Shown here: positions 7,137 to 13,603 of the stretch, in pieces
Numbering within the stretch: the stretch's first letter is position 1
Layout of the letters: each line of letters opens with the position of its first letter
Assembly (NCBI GenBank): GCA_018712515.1
Contig: DVGW01000014.1
Location: 1-24,787, forward strand
Length of the DNA stretch: 24,787 bases
Direction of reading: 5' to 3'
DNA from: Aphodovivens avicola
Lineage (GTDB): Bacteria; Actinomycetota; Coriobacteriia; Coriobacteriales; Eggerthellaceae
Translations under genes and position numbers: made by a program
The notes under the pieces: model-generated
Told to the model about the DNA's origin: nothing
The model's database searches: none
Seen by the model: the letters and a program-made list of their open reading frames with translations, nothing else

Positions 7137-9914
7137 TTATTCAGTGCGCTCGACTTCCTTGACCTTGTAGCCTTCGATCGTGTCGCCGACCTTGATGTCC
7201 TGGAACTTCTCGACGCCGATGCCGCATTCGTAGCCCTGCTTGACGGACTTGACGTCGTCCTTGAAGCGGCGCAGCGACGCGAGGCTGCCCTCGAAGATGA
7301 CCGTGCCGTCGCGCACGATGCGCACCTTGTCGTCGCGGTTGATCTCGCCCTCGACGATGTAGCAGCCGGCGACGGTGCCGACCTTGGGCACCTTGAAGGT
7401 CTCGCGGACCTCGGCGATGCCGGTGTCCTCCTCGACGATGTCGGGCGACAGCAGGCCCACGCGCGCTGCGTTGATGTCCTCGATCGCCTGGTAGATGACC
7501 CTGTACAGGCGGATGTCCACCTTCTCCTTCTCGGCCAGCTGGCGCGACTTGCCGGTCGGGCGCACGTTGAAGCCGATGATGATGGCGTCGGAGGCCGTCG
7601 CCAGGGTGACGTCGGTCTCGGTGATGCCGCCGACGGCGGAGTGGACGATGTTGATCTTGACCTCGGACTGGTCCATCTTGTTGAACGCGTCGCGCAGAGC
7701 CTCGATGGAGCCCTGGACGTCGGCCTTGACGATGAGGTTGAGGTCGGTCTGCTTGCCCTCCTCGATGCGGCTGAACAGATCGTCCAGGCTCATATGGCTC
7801 TTGGACTCCTGCTCGGCCAGGCGGGCGCGCAGGGCGCGCTCCTCGGCGAGCTTGCGGGCGTCGCGCTCGTCCTCGAAGACGCGGAACTCGTCGCCGGCGG
7901 TCGGAACGCTGGACAGGCCCAGGATCTCGACAGGGTCGGACGGACGCGCCTCCTCGACGTGGTTGCCCTTGGGGTCGATCAGCGCGCGCACGCGGCCGTA
8001 CGACGTGCCGGCGACGACCGCGTCGCCGGGATGCAGCGTGCCGCGCTGGACGAGCACCGTGGCGACCGGGCCGCGGCCCTTGTCCAGGTTCGCCTCGATG
8101 ACGAAGCCTGAGGCGAGCGCGTCGGGGTTGGCCTTCAGTTCCAGGACGTCGGCCTGCAGCAAGATGGTCTCGAGCAGATCGTCGATGTGCAGCTTCTGCT
8201 TGGCGGACACCTCGACGAACATGTTCTTGCCGCCCCACTCCTCGGGGATGACGCCGTACTCGGTGAGCTCCTGGCGCACGCGGGTGGGATCGGCGCCGGG
8301 CTTGTCGATCTTGTTGACGGCGACGACGATCGGCACATCGGCGGCCTTGGCGTGGTTGATCGCCTCGATGGTCTGCGGCATGACGCCGTCGTCGGCGGCC
8401 ACGACGAGCACGATGACGTCGGTGACCTGGGCGCCGCGGGCGCGCATGGCCGTGAACGCCTCATGGCCGGGCGTGTCGATGAACGTGATCTGGCGGCCGT
8501 CGATGTTGACGACGGACGCGCCGATGTGCTGCGTGATGCCGCCGGCCTCGCCCTCGGCGACGCCGGTGTGGCGGATCGCGTCGAGCAGCGACGTCTTGCC
8601 GTGGTCGACGTGGCCCATGACGGTGACCACGGGCGGACGGGGCTTGAGGTCCTCGTCGGAGTCGTGGTAGACGACCGCGTACTCCTCCTCGGGGGACACG
8701 ACGCGGACCTTGCGCCCCATGTCGTCGGCGATCAGGTCGATGAGGTCGTCGCTCATCGACTGCGTGAGCGTGAGCACCTGTCCGAGCATGAACAGGCGCT
8801 TGATGACGTCGTTGGGCTGCACGGCCAGCAGCTCGGCGAACTTGGCGACCGTCGCGCCCTGCGGGATCTCGACGACGGAATCGTCGAGCACCAGCGTGGG
8901 ATCGAGGCCCTTCTCGATGGCCTCGAGCTCTGCGCGCTCGCGCGCCTCGGCCTCGCGCTTCTGCTTGCGCTTCTTGCGACGACCCTCGCCCTCGTGCGTG
9001 CTCGCGGCGGCGACGGCGGCGCGGGCCTCGGCGAGCACCTTGTCGCGCTGCAGCTTCTCGGCCTGGACGGCCATCTGGGCGTAGCGGTCCTCGGGCTGGG
9101 CCATCTGCGCCTCGAGCTCGGGGACGATCTGCTCGAAGTGCACGCCCTTCTTGCCGTGGCCCTTCTTGCCCTTGCGGCCGGCGCCGGCACCCTGGCCCTG
9201 CGCGGCGCCCTTGCGGCCGGACGGAGCCGCGGCCTGCTGCTTCTTCTGCTCCTCGATGCGCTTGGCCTCGGACTCGATCTGGGACAGCAGCGAGTCGAAG
9301 CCGCCTGCGCGGCGCGTGCTGGGCGCCGGAGTGGGCTTGTGCTGCTCGGCGGCCTGCGCCTTGGAGCCGGACTTGCGGTGCTGGCGCTGCTTGAGCGCCT
9401 CCTCGACGGCCTGCTTCTTGGCGACCTCCTTGGCGGCGGCGGCGGCGCGGGCGCGGGCACGGGCCTCGGCTGCCTCGCGCGCGACGCGCTCCTTCTCGCT
9501 CTCGATCTGGCTCTCGAGCTTCTCGAATGGAGACGGGGCGCTCGGAGCGGGAGCGGGCTTGCCCTCCTCCTGCTTGGGAGCGGCCTTCTTCTCGATGCCG
9601 GCGCGGCGGGCGCGCTCGGCCTCGCGGCGGGCGCGCTCCTGCTCGACCGCCTCGCGGCGAGCGCGCTCCTCCTCGGCCTTCTTCTCCTCGGCCTCCTTCT
9701 TGCTGACGGCGGCCTCGGACGTCGCGTCCTCGGTGCCGTCGGCGGTGACGCCCAGCTCGGCCTCGAGCTTCTTGCGCACCTTGGCGACGTAAGCGTCAGC
9801 GAGCATGCTCGCATGGCTTTTCGCGGGGATCTTCATCTCATGGAGCTTGTCGAGCATCTCCTTGCTGGAAAGGTTGAATTCCTTCGCCAGCTCATGTACG
9901 CGCATGCTGGGCAT
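7137..9914 (-). CDS. infB: Translation initiation factor IF-2
   Basis: A 925-residue GTPase that delivers initiator fMet-tRNA to the 30S subunit and promotes subunit joining. The N-terminus has the IF2-N helical domain (MRVHELAKEFNLSSKEMLD...). A long low-complexity Ala/Lys/Glu/Arg region (about 55-330) follows, as usual in actinobacterial IF-2. A second IF2-N-like segment and the GTPase core come next: GHVDHGKTS (P-loop, about 430), DTPGHEAF (about 480), NKID (about 530), then domains II-IV. ATG 9914 has AGAGGAG about 9 nt upstream; an in-frame ATG three codons later is too far from it. The gene follows ylxR by 6 nt. Its 3' end is followed by the two-hairpin element. Confidence 0.97.
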   Translation of the reverse strand: MPSMRVHELAKEFNLSSKEMLDKLHEMKIPAKSHASMLADAYVAKVRKKLEAELGVTADGTEDATSEAAVSKKEAEEKKAEEERARREAVEQERARREAERARRAGIEKKAAPKQEEGKPAPAPSAPSPFEKLESQIESEKERVAREAAEARARARAAAAAKEVAKKQAVEEALKQRQHRKSGSKAQAAEQHKPTPAPSTRRAGGFDSLLSQIESEAKRIEEQKKQQAAAPSGRKGAAQGQGAGAGRKGKKGHGKKGVHFEQIVPELEAQMAQPEDRYAQMAVQAEKLQRDKVLAEARAAVAAASTHEGEGRRKKRKQKREAEARERAELEAIEKGLDPTLVLDDSVVEIPQGATVAKFAELLAVQPNDVIKRLFMLGQVLTLTQSMSDDLIDLIADDMGRKVRVVSPEEEYAVVYHDSDEDLKPRPPVVTVMGHVDHGKTSLLDAIRHTGVAEGEAGGITQHIGASVVNIDGRQITFIDTPGHEAFTAMRARGAQVTDVIVLVVAADDGVMPQTIEAINHAKAADVPIVVAVNKIDKPGADPTRVRQELTEYGVIPEEWGGKNMFVEVSAKQKLHIDDLLETILLQADVLELKANPDALASGFVIEANLDKGRGPVATVLVQRGTLHPGDAVVAGTSYGRVRALIDPKGNHVEEARPSDPVEILGLSSVPTAGDEFRVFEDERDARKLAEERALRARLAEQESKSHMSLDDLFSRIEEGKQTDLNLIVKADVQGSIEALRDAFNKMDQSEVKINIVHSAVGGITETDVTLATASDAIIIGFNVRPTGKSRQLAEKEKVDIRLYRVIYQAIEDINAARVGLLSPDIVEEDTGIAEVRETFKVPKVGTVAGCYIVEGEINRDDKVRIVRDGTVIFEGSLASLRRFKDDVKSVKQGYECGIGVEKFQDIKVGDTIEGYKVKEVERTE

Positions 9915-9920
9915 ATACCA

Positions 9921-10217
9921 CTACTCCTCTACTCTCTCCTGCGACTGGCGCAGAGCCGAAGCGATCTCGGCTTCGATCCGATCGTACTGCTGTTGATCGA
10001 GCTTCGTCCTCAGCGCCCGCTCGAGCTTATGGGCTTTGACGGCGCTCGCGAGGCAGGCGGCGGAGCACACGTACGCGCCCCGTCCCGCGGCCCTGCCCGT
10101 GCCGTCGAAAGCCGCCGAACCGTCGGAGACGCGCACGATGCGCAGAAGCTCGCCTTTGCCCGCCTGCTTGCCGCAGGCGATGCAGGTGCGCTGCTTTTTC
10201 GCGCTTTGCGTGCTCAC
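9921..10217 (-). CDS. ylxR: YlxR (DUF448) RNA-binding protein
   Basis: A 98-residue protein of the YlxR family, nearly always encoded between nusA and infB. Signature segments are KQRTCIACGKQAGKGELLRIVR, DGTGRAAGRGAYVC and the helical C-terminus. YlxR proteins are small nucleic-acid-binding factors; in other bacteria they have been linked to RNase P and to transcriptional control. The GTG start at 10217 has a GGAGGAG ribosome-binding site 5 nt upstream. A longer open frame enters nusA and is a shadow. It lies 31 bp after nusA and 6 bp before infB, so it is co-transcribed. Confidence 0.92.
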   Translation of the reverse strand: MSTQSAKKQRTCIACGKQAGKGELLRIVRVSDGSAAFDGTGRAAGRGAYVCSAACLASAVKAHKLERALRTKLDQQQYDRIEAEIASALRQSQERVEE

Positions 10218-10248
10218 CGTGGCTCCTCCTCCGGACAATCTTCGCTTA

Positions 10249-11457
10249 CTAGCCGTCCATGAACGCGTGGACGCCGCAGTAACGGCTGTCCGGACGCGCG
10301 TGGTTGCGGCAATGCACGCCGTCGTCGCTGACGTAGGCGCACAGCTCCTCCTCCATCGGCTCCTCCTCGTCGATGAGCATGTTCTCATCCTCCTCGGGGA
10401 CGGCGCCGGTGAACGAAGCGCTCTTGATGTCGATGTGCCAGCCGGTCAGGCGCGCGGCGAGGCGGGCGTTCTGGCCCTCCTTGCCGATGGCCAGCGAGAG
10501 CTGGTCGTCGGGCACGATGACGGTGGCGAAGTGCTTCTCCTCGTCGGCGATGACGCGGGTCACCTTTGCCGGGGACAGCGCGTTGGCCACGTAGACCGCC
10601 GGGTCGTCGTTCCACTGGATGACGTCGACGCGCTCGTTGTGCAGCTCCTCGACGACCATGCGCACGCGGCTGCCCTTGGGGCCGACGCACGCGCCGACGG
10701 GATCGAGGTTGCTCTCGCGCGAGGCGACGGCGACCTTGGAGCGGGCGCCGGGCTCGCGGGCGATGGACTTGATCTCCACCAGGCCGTCGTAGATCTCGGG
10801 AACCTCGATCTCGAACAGACGGCGGATGAGGCCCGGATGCGTGCGGGAGACGACGATCGAGGGGCGCGCCTGGTCTCCGCGCATGCGCGGAGGCTCGTTC
10901 TGGGGATCGCGCACCTCGATGATCAGCACCTTCAGGCGCTGGTTGTGGCGGTAGCGCTCGCCGTCGGGGCGCTCGTTGCGCTCGCCCGGGTTGCGCTTGA
11001 GGTCGTAATGCGGCAGCTCGGCCTCGACGCCGTCGCGGATCTTGATGATCGTGAAGTCGGGCGTGCCCTGCAGCACCGTGCCGGTGACCAGGTCGCCGAC
11101 GCGGCTGGAGAACTCCTCGTAGATGGACTGGCGGCCGGCCTCGCGCACGATCGAGCTGATGACGCTCTTGGCGTTCTGGGCGGCGATGCGGCTCACGTCG
11201 TCGGGGGTGACGTCGCGCTCGTCGAACTCGGTGTACTCGCCGGTCTCGGGATCGGGCTCGCCCTTGGGGACGAGCTCGTACACGTAGATCTTGCCGGTCT
11301 GGCGGTCGATCGTCACGCGCGCGTCCCATTCGAGGTCGAGGATGTGCTGGTAGCTTTTGGCCAGCGACGCCTCGAGGCGGTCGATCAGGTACAGTTCGTC
11401 GATTTTGCGCTCATGCGCCAGCGCCTGCAGCGCCTCGATCAATTCGGAAGTTGCCAC
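10249..11457 (-). CDS. nusA: Transcription termination/antitermination factor NusA
   Basis: A 402-residue protein that binds RNA polymerase and nascent RNA and modulates pausing, termination and antitermination. Domains in order: N-terminal polymerase-binding domain (about 1-125), S1 (about 130-200, VGDLVTGTVLQGTPDF), KH1 (LDPVGACVGPKGSRVRMVVEEL) and KH2 (LAIGKEGQNARLAARLTGW). GTG 11457 was chosen over ATG 11478 because AAAGGA lies 8 nt before it and NusA normally begins at SELIEAL. Unusually, the last 30 residues carry a Cys/His cluster: Cys373, His382, Cys383, His386, Cys394, His397 (see findings). It follows rimP by 30 bp and autoregulation through leader structure is plausible. Confidence 0.96.
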   Translation of the reverse strand: MATSELIEALQALAHERKIDELYLIDRLEASLAKSYQHILDLEWDARVTIDRQTGKIYVYELVPKGEPDPETGEYTEFDERDVTPDDVSRIAAQNAKSVISSIVREAGRQSIYEEFSSRVGDLVTGTVLQGTPDFTIIKIRDGVEAELPHYDLKRNPGERNERPDGERYRHNQRLKVLIIEVRDPQNEPPRMRGDQARPSIVVSRTHPGLIRRLFEIEVPEIYDGLVEIKSIAREPGARSKVAVASRESNLDPVGACVGPKGSRVRMVVEELHNERVDVIQWNDDPAVYVANALSPAKVTRVIADEEKHFATVIVPDDQLSLAIGKEGQNARLAARLTGWHIDIKSASFTGAVPEEDENMLIDEEEPMEEELCAYVSDDGVHCRNHARPDSRYCGVHAFMDG

Positions 11458-11487
11458 TTCTGCGTTCCTTTCCCTCATTCCGCCCGT

Positions 11488-11958
11488 CTACGAGCCGAAA
11501 TCCACAGTGCCCTTGAGATGGGCACGCTTGATGACGTCCATGGGCACGCTCACCTGCGCGCCGTCCACGTCCAACACGACGGCCTCCTCGTCGGCGGAGA
11601 CGATCGTCCCCGTGAAGGAGCTGCGGCCGTCGAGCGGGCCTTTTGTCTTGACCTGCGCCGTCTGCCCCGCGAAGCGCGCGAAATGCTCGGGCGTGCGAAG
11701 CGGGCGGTCGATGCCCGGCGAGGAGACCTCGAGCATGTAGGCGCCGGGGAACGGGTCGATCTCGTCCATGATGTCGTTGATCCACGCCTGCGCCACCGAC
11801 AGCTCGTCGAAGCTCACGCCGTGGTCGGTGTCGATGTACACGCGGATGGTGGGGGATTTCTTGGATCCGACGACCTCGATCGTCACGATCTCGACCCCTT
11901 CCTGGGCGGCTCGGGGCGAAAGCGCTTCGAGCAGCTGATTCTCCTTGTTGCTGAGCAC
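11488..11958 (-). CDS. rimP: Ribosome maturation factor RimP
   Basis: A 156-residue protein needed for 30S maturation. The N-terminal alpha/beta domain contains EIVTIEVVGSKKSPTIRVYID and the hallmark LEVSSPGIDRPL; the C-terminal SH3-like domain contains FTGTIVSADEEAVVLDVDG and ends near HLKGTVDFGS. GTG 11958 was chosen because AAAGGAG is 9 nt upstream and the resulting length fits the family (about 150-160); an ATG further upstream lacks such a site and would place the Shine-Dalgarno sequence inside the gene. It is the first gene of the operon, with a leader of roughly 175 nt from the predicted promoter. Confidence 0.94.
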   Translation of the reverse strand: MLSNKENQLLEALSPRAAQEGVEIVTIEVVGSKKSPTIRVYIDTDHGVSFDELSVAQAWINDIMDEIDPFPGAYMLEVSSPGIDRPLRTPEHFARFAGQTAQVKTKGPLDGRSSFTGTIVSADEEAVVLDVDGAQVSVPMDVIKRAHLKGTVDFGS

Positions 11959-12051
11959 GTCCTCCCTCTCCTTTCCGTCCGCGGCACCGTCGCCGGCCTT
12001 CATGTCGCGCAGCGCCCGGCCGAGCCGGCATCCGCACCCGATTTCGTCCTT

Positions 12052-12082
12052 ACAACAAAGAAAGCGGGACAAGCCCACTTTC
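12052..12082 (-). promoter_or_regulatory. Attenuator-like hairpin in the rimP-nusA leader
   Basis: On the minus strand GAAAGTGGG pairs with CCCGCTTTC (9 bp with one G-U, 5-nt loop; 12060-12082) and is followed by the U-rich TTTGTTGT. It lies between the predicted start of transcription and the rimP start codon. It has the form of a weak intrinsic terminator, so it could serve as an attenuator for the operon. An alternative pairing partner is not evident to me. Confidence 0.55.
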
Positions 12083-12140
12083 CAACAAGACCGAAAGTAT
12101 GGTGCGCGCGTCGCCGGACGCCTTCGCGCATGCTTTGTGC

Positions 12141-12170
12141 ACTATAGCATATTCCCTGAAAACCTGCCAA
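12141..12170 (-). promoter_or_regulatory. Promoter of the rimP-ribF operon
   Basis: The minus strand reads TTGGCA (12165-12170), an 18-nt spacer, then TATAGT (12141-12146), a good sigma-70-type match. Transcription would start near 12134, giving a leader of about 175 nt. Confidence 0.65.
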
Positions 12171-12468
12171 CAACGCCCCCGGGCATATCGCAAGTTCTGC
12201 ACATGAGGGGAAGGCGGTGCCCGTATGGCGACAGGAAGATGCGCGAAGCAGGCCCAACATGTCGGCAGCCGGAGGCGCGAAGCGGCGCTCCCGCTCCAGC
12301 CGCTTCCGTTCCAGGGATCCGCTGCGTCCCAAATACCGGCCTCGCGCCAAGGCGCCGATCAATCATAGGGAATCGCTTGATTCTGAAGGACCGCGACACG
12401 GTCGCCGCCCTTCCCCTTAACGCCACCTCGCTTGGGACGCCGCTCCCGATCGCCGGAATTATAAGATT
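12171..12468. other. Intergenic region without a recognised gene
   Basis: About 300 bp between the divergent promoters of rimP and the DUF454 gene. The open frames that cross it on both strands are arginine-rich and lack ribosome-binding sites. I see no clear repeat, RNA gene or operator here. Confidence 0.5.
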
Positions 12469-12497
12469 TTGCTTACTTCTTTTGAAATATGTATGCT
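12469..12497 (+). promoter_or_regulatory. Promoter of the DUF454 gene
   Basis: TTGCTT (12469-12474), a 17-nt AT-rich spacer and TATGCT (12492-12497). The segment is conspicuously AT-rich against its surroundings. Predicted leader about 35-40 nt to the GTG at 12541. Confidence 0.65.
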
Positions 12498-12540
12498 ATG
12501 GTAAACTTACTTGCAACACCCTGACGGAAAGGCCCCGCGC

Positions 12541-12960
12541 GTGAAACGCTACCTTTTGCTCGGCATCGCTTGGATCTGCTTCGGGATCGGCGCCATCGGC
12601 GTGGTGATCCCGGTTCTGCCCACCACTCCCCTACTGCTGCTCGCGGGCTTCCTGTTCGCGCGCAACTCGCCGCGCCTCCACGATTGGATGCGCTCAACGC
12701 GCCTCTACCGCAGCTACGTCGTCCCCTTCAAGGAGAGCGGCGGCATCACCGCCGCGAAGAAGGCGCGCATACTCGCGATCTCGCTCGGTGTGCTCGCGAT
12801 CTCCGCCGCCGTCACGCGCAAGCCGATCGTCTGGGCGATCCTCACCTGCTGTGCGATCTTCCTGCTCTACCTCGTCCTCATCCGCATCCCGACCGTTCCC
12901 GCTAGCCCCGAGCCCATCGCGTCCCGCGAGCCGAGTGCGACCGCAGGCATTGAAAGGTGA
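12541..12960 (+). CDS. DUF454 (YbaN-like) small inner-membrane protein
   Basis: A 139-residue membrane protein. The N-terminal half has a hydrophobic hairpin with the family hallmark around PVLPTTPLLLLAGFLFAR, followed by NSPRLHDWM. A polar loop (about 60-85) and a second pair of hydrophobic helices (about 85-120) come next, then a short polar tail. The family (DUF454, E. coli YbaN) has no established function. GTG 12541 was chosen because GGAAAGG lies 8 nt upstream; a TTG ten codons earlier lacks a Shine-Dalgarno sequence. It is transcribed alone from the promoter at 12469-12497, divergently from the rimP operon. The downstream 250 bp are full of inverted repeats. Confidence 0.9.
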   Translation: MKRYLLLGIAWICFGIGAIGVVIPVLPTTPLLLLAGFLFARNSPRLHDWMRSTRLYRSYVVPFKESGGITAAKKARILAISLGVLAISAAVTRKPIVWAILTCCAIFLLYLVLIRIPTVPASPEPIASREPSATAGIER

Positions 12961-12962
12961 TC

Positions 12963-13037
12963 GATCCGGCTGGAAGGACGGCCGATCTGGCCGGAGGGGC
13001 TACCGCTCCCGATCCGGCTGAATGGCCGATTTGGCTG
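12963..13037. repeat. Four imperfect short repeats after the DUF454 gene
   Basis: The core GATCCGGCTG appears at 12963-12972 and 13011-13020, with variants GATCTGGCCG (12984-12993) and GATTTGGCTG (13028-13037). Spacing between copies varies from 17 to 27 bp. They begin at the stop codon of the DUF454 gene and have no coding reading frame. Confidence 0.6.
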
Positions 13038-13044
13038 AAATGCT

Positions 13045-13087
13045 GCCGAATTGGGTGGTTCTCGCCATGCGAACCGCCCAATTCGGC
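13045..13087. repeat. 17-bp inverted repeat (IR1)
   Basis: GCCGAATTGGGTGGTTC (13045-13061) pairs with 13071-13087 across a 9-nt loop, with one G-T wobble in 17 bp. No T-run follows closely on either strand, so it is not a clear terminator. It carries the motif GAACCGCCCA, which recurs in the next two elements. Confidence 0.75.
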
Positions 13088-13111
13088 GCTTCTGCAACCA
13101 CTTTTCTTAGA

Positions 13112-13184
13112 GAACCGCCCATAACGCACCTATTTCATCCAGAACCAGTGCGCCACGGATGAAATCAAGCTGTATGGGCGGTTC
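13112..13184. repeat. 73-bp compound inverted repeat (IR2)
   Basis: The outer arms GAACCGCCCATA (13112-13123) and TATGGGCGGTTC (13173-13184) are perfectly complementary over 12 bp. The inner arms ATTTCATCC (13132-13140) and GGATGAAAT (13157-13165) pair over 9 bp. The outer arm shares GAACCGCCCA with IR1. This looks like a palindromic repeat element rather than a terminator, as no T-run follows. Confidence 0.75.
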
Positions 13185-13220
13185 CCGTCTCCCCAAGTGG
13201 GCGGTTCCCGTCTCCCCAAG
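13175..13220. repeat. Two tandem copies of a 23-bp unit
   Basis: An exact 23-bp direct repeat (13175-13197 and 13198-13220) beginning TGGGCGGTTCCCGTC and ending CCCCAAG. Its first ten bases are the right arm of IR2, so the duplication probably arose from the palindromic element. Confidence 0.85.
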
Positions 13221-13327
13221 CGCTTCTACGCTGGGGATCCTTCCATCACGCCGCCCGAGCCGCGCGGTCCTGCCCAGGCCGCCCGCAATCTTCCGCTACC
13301 AGCGAAAAGGCCGCCGCAGCCGCCCTC

Positions 13328-13357
13328 CCCCTCCGCTCCCGAAGCGGAGCGGAGGGG
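13328..13357. other. GC hairpin between the repeat clusters
   Basis: CCCCTCCGCT (13328-13337) pairs perfectly with AGCGGAGGGG (13348-13357), with a short inner CC/GG. It is the only strong hairpin downstream of the acyl-CoA synthetase gene on the minus strand, but no U-tract follows, so its role as a terminator is doubtful. Confidence 0.45.
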
Positions 13358-13383
13358 ATCGAGCGGACGCGGCGGCCGTGGCC

Positions 13384-13603
13384 ATGAAGTCCGGGGCGCC
13401 AGCCTTCCCATCGCGGGCGCCCGACATCGCAGAGTGCGGGGCGCATGCTCCCGGTCACGAGGCCGACGTCACGGAATCCGGGAAGCCGGCCTTCCCGTCA
13501 CGAGGGCCCGTCGTCACGAAGTCCGGGGCACATGCCTCCCCGTTGCGGGGCCCAACGTCGAAGCCCAGGAGATGCCTACCTCCCCGTCGCGGGACCCGGC
13601 GCG
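13384..13603. repeat. Five degenerate ~45-bp tandem repeats
   Basis: Units at 13384-13428, 13429-13470, 13471-13515, 13516-13559 and 13560 to about 13603. They share a pattern of (A/G)AAGTCCGGGGC, then a CCTTCCCGTCRCG-like block, then GGCCC and GACGTC. Unit lengths are 42-45 bp. The last unit overlaps the final codons of the acyl-CoA synthetase gene, so its C-terminal Ala/Pro/Gly tail is encoded by repeat sequence. Confidence 0.7.

Noticed and set aside
8187..10262. Very long plus-strand open frame opposite infB
   Set aside because: It is antisense to a well-conserved IF-2 gene, is Leu/Ala/Gly-rich as expected for a high-GC shadow, and has no domain of its own.
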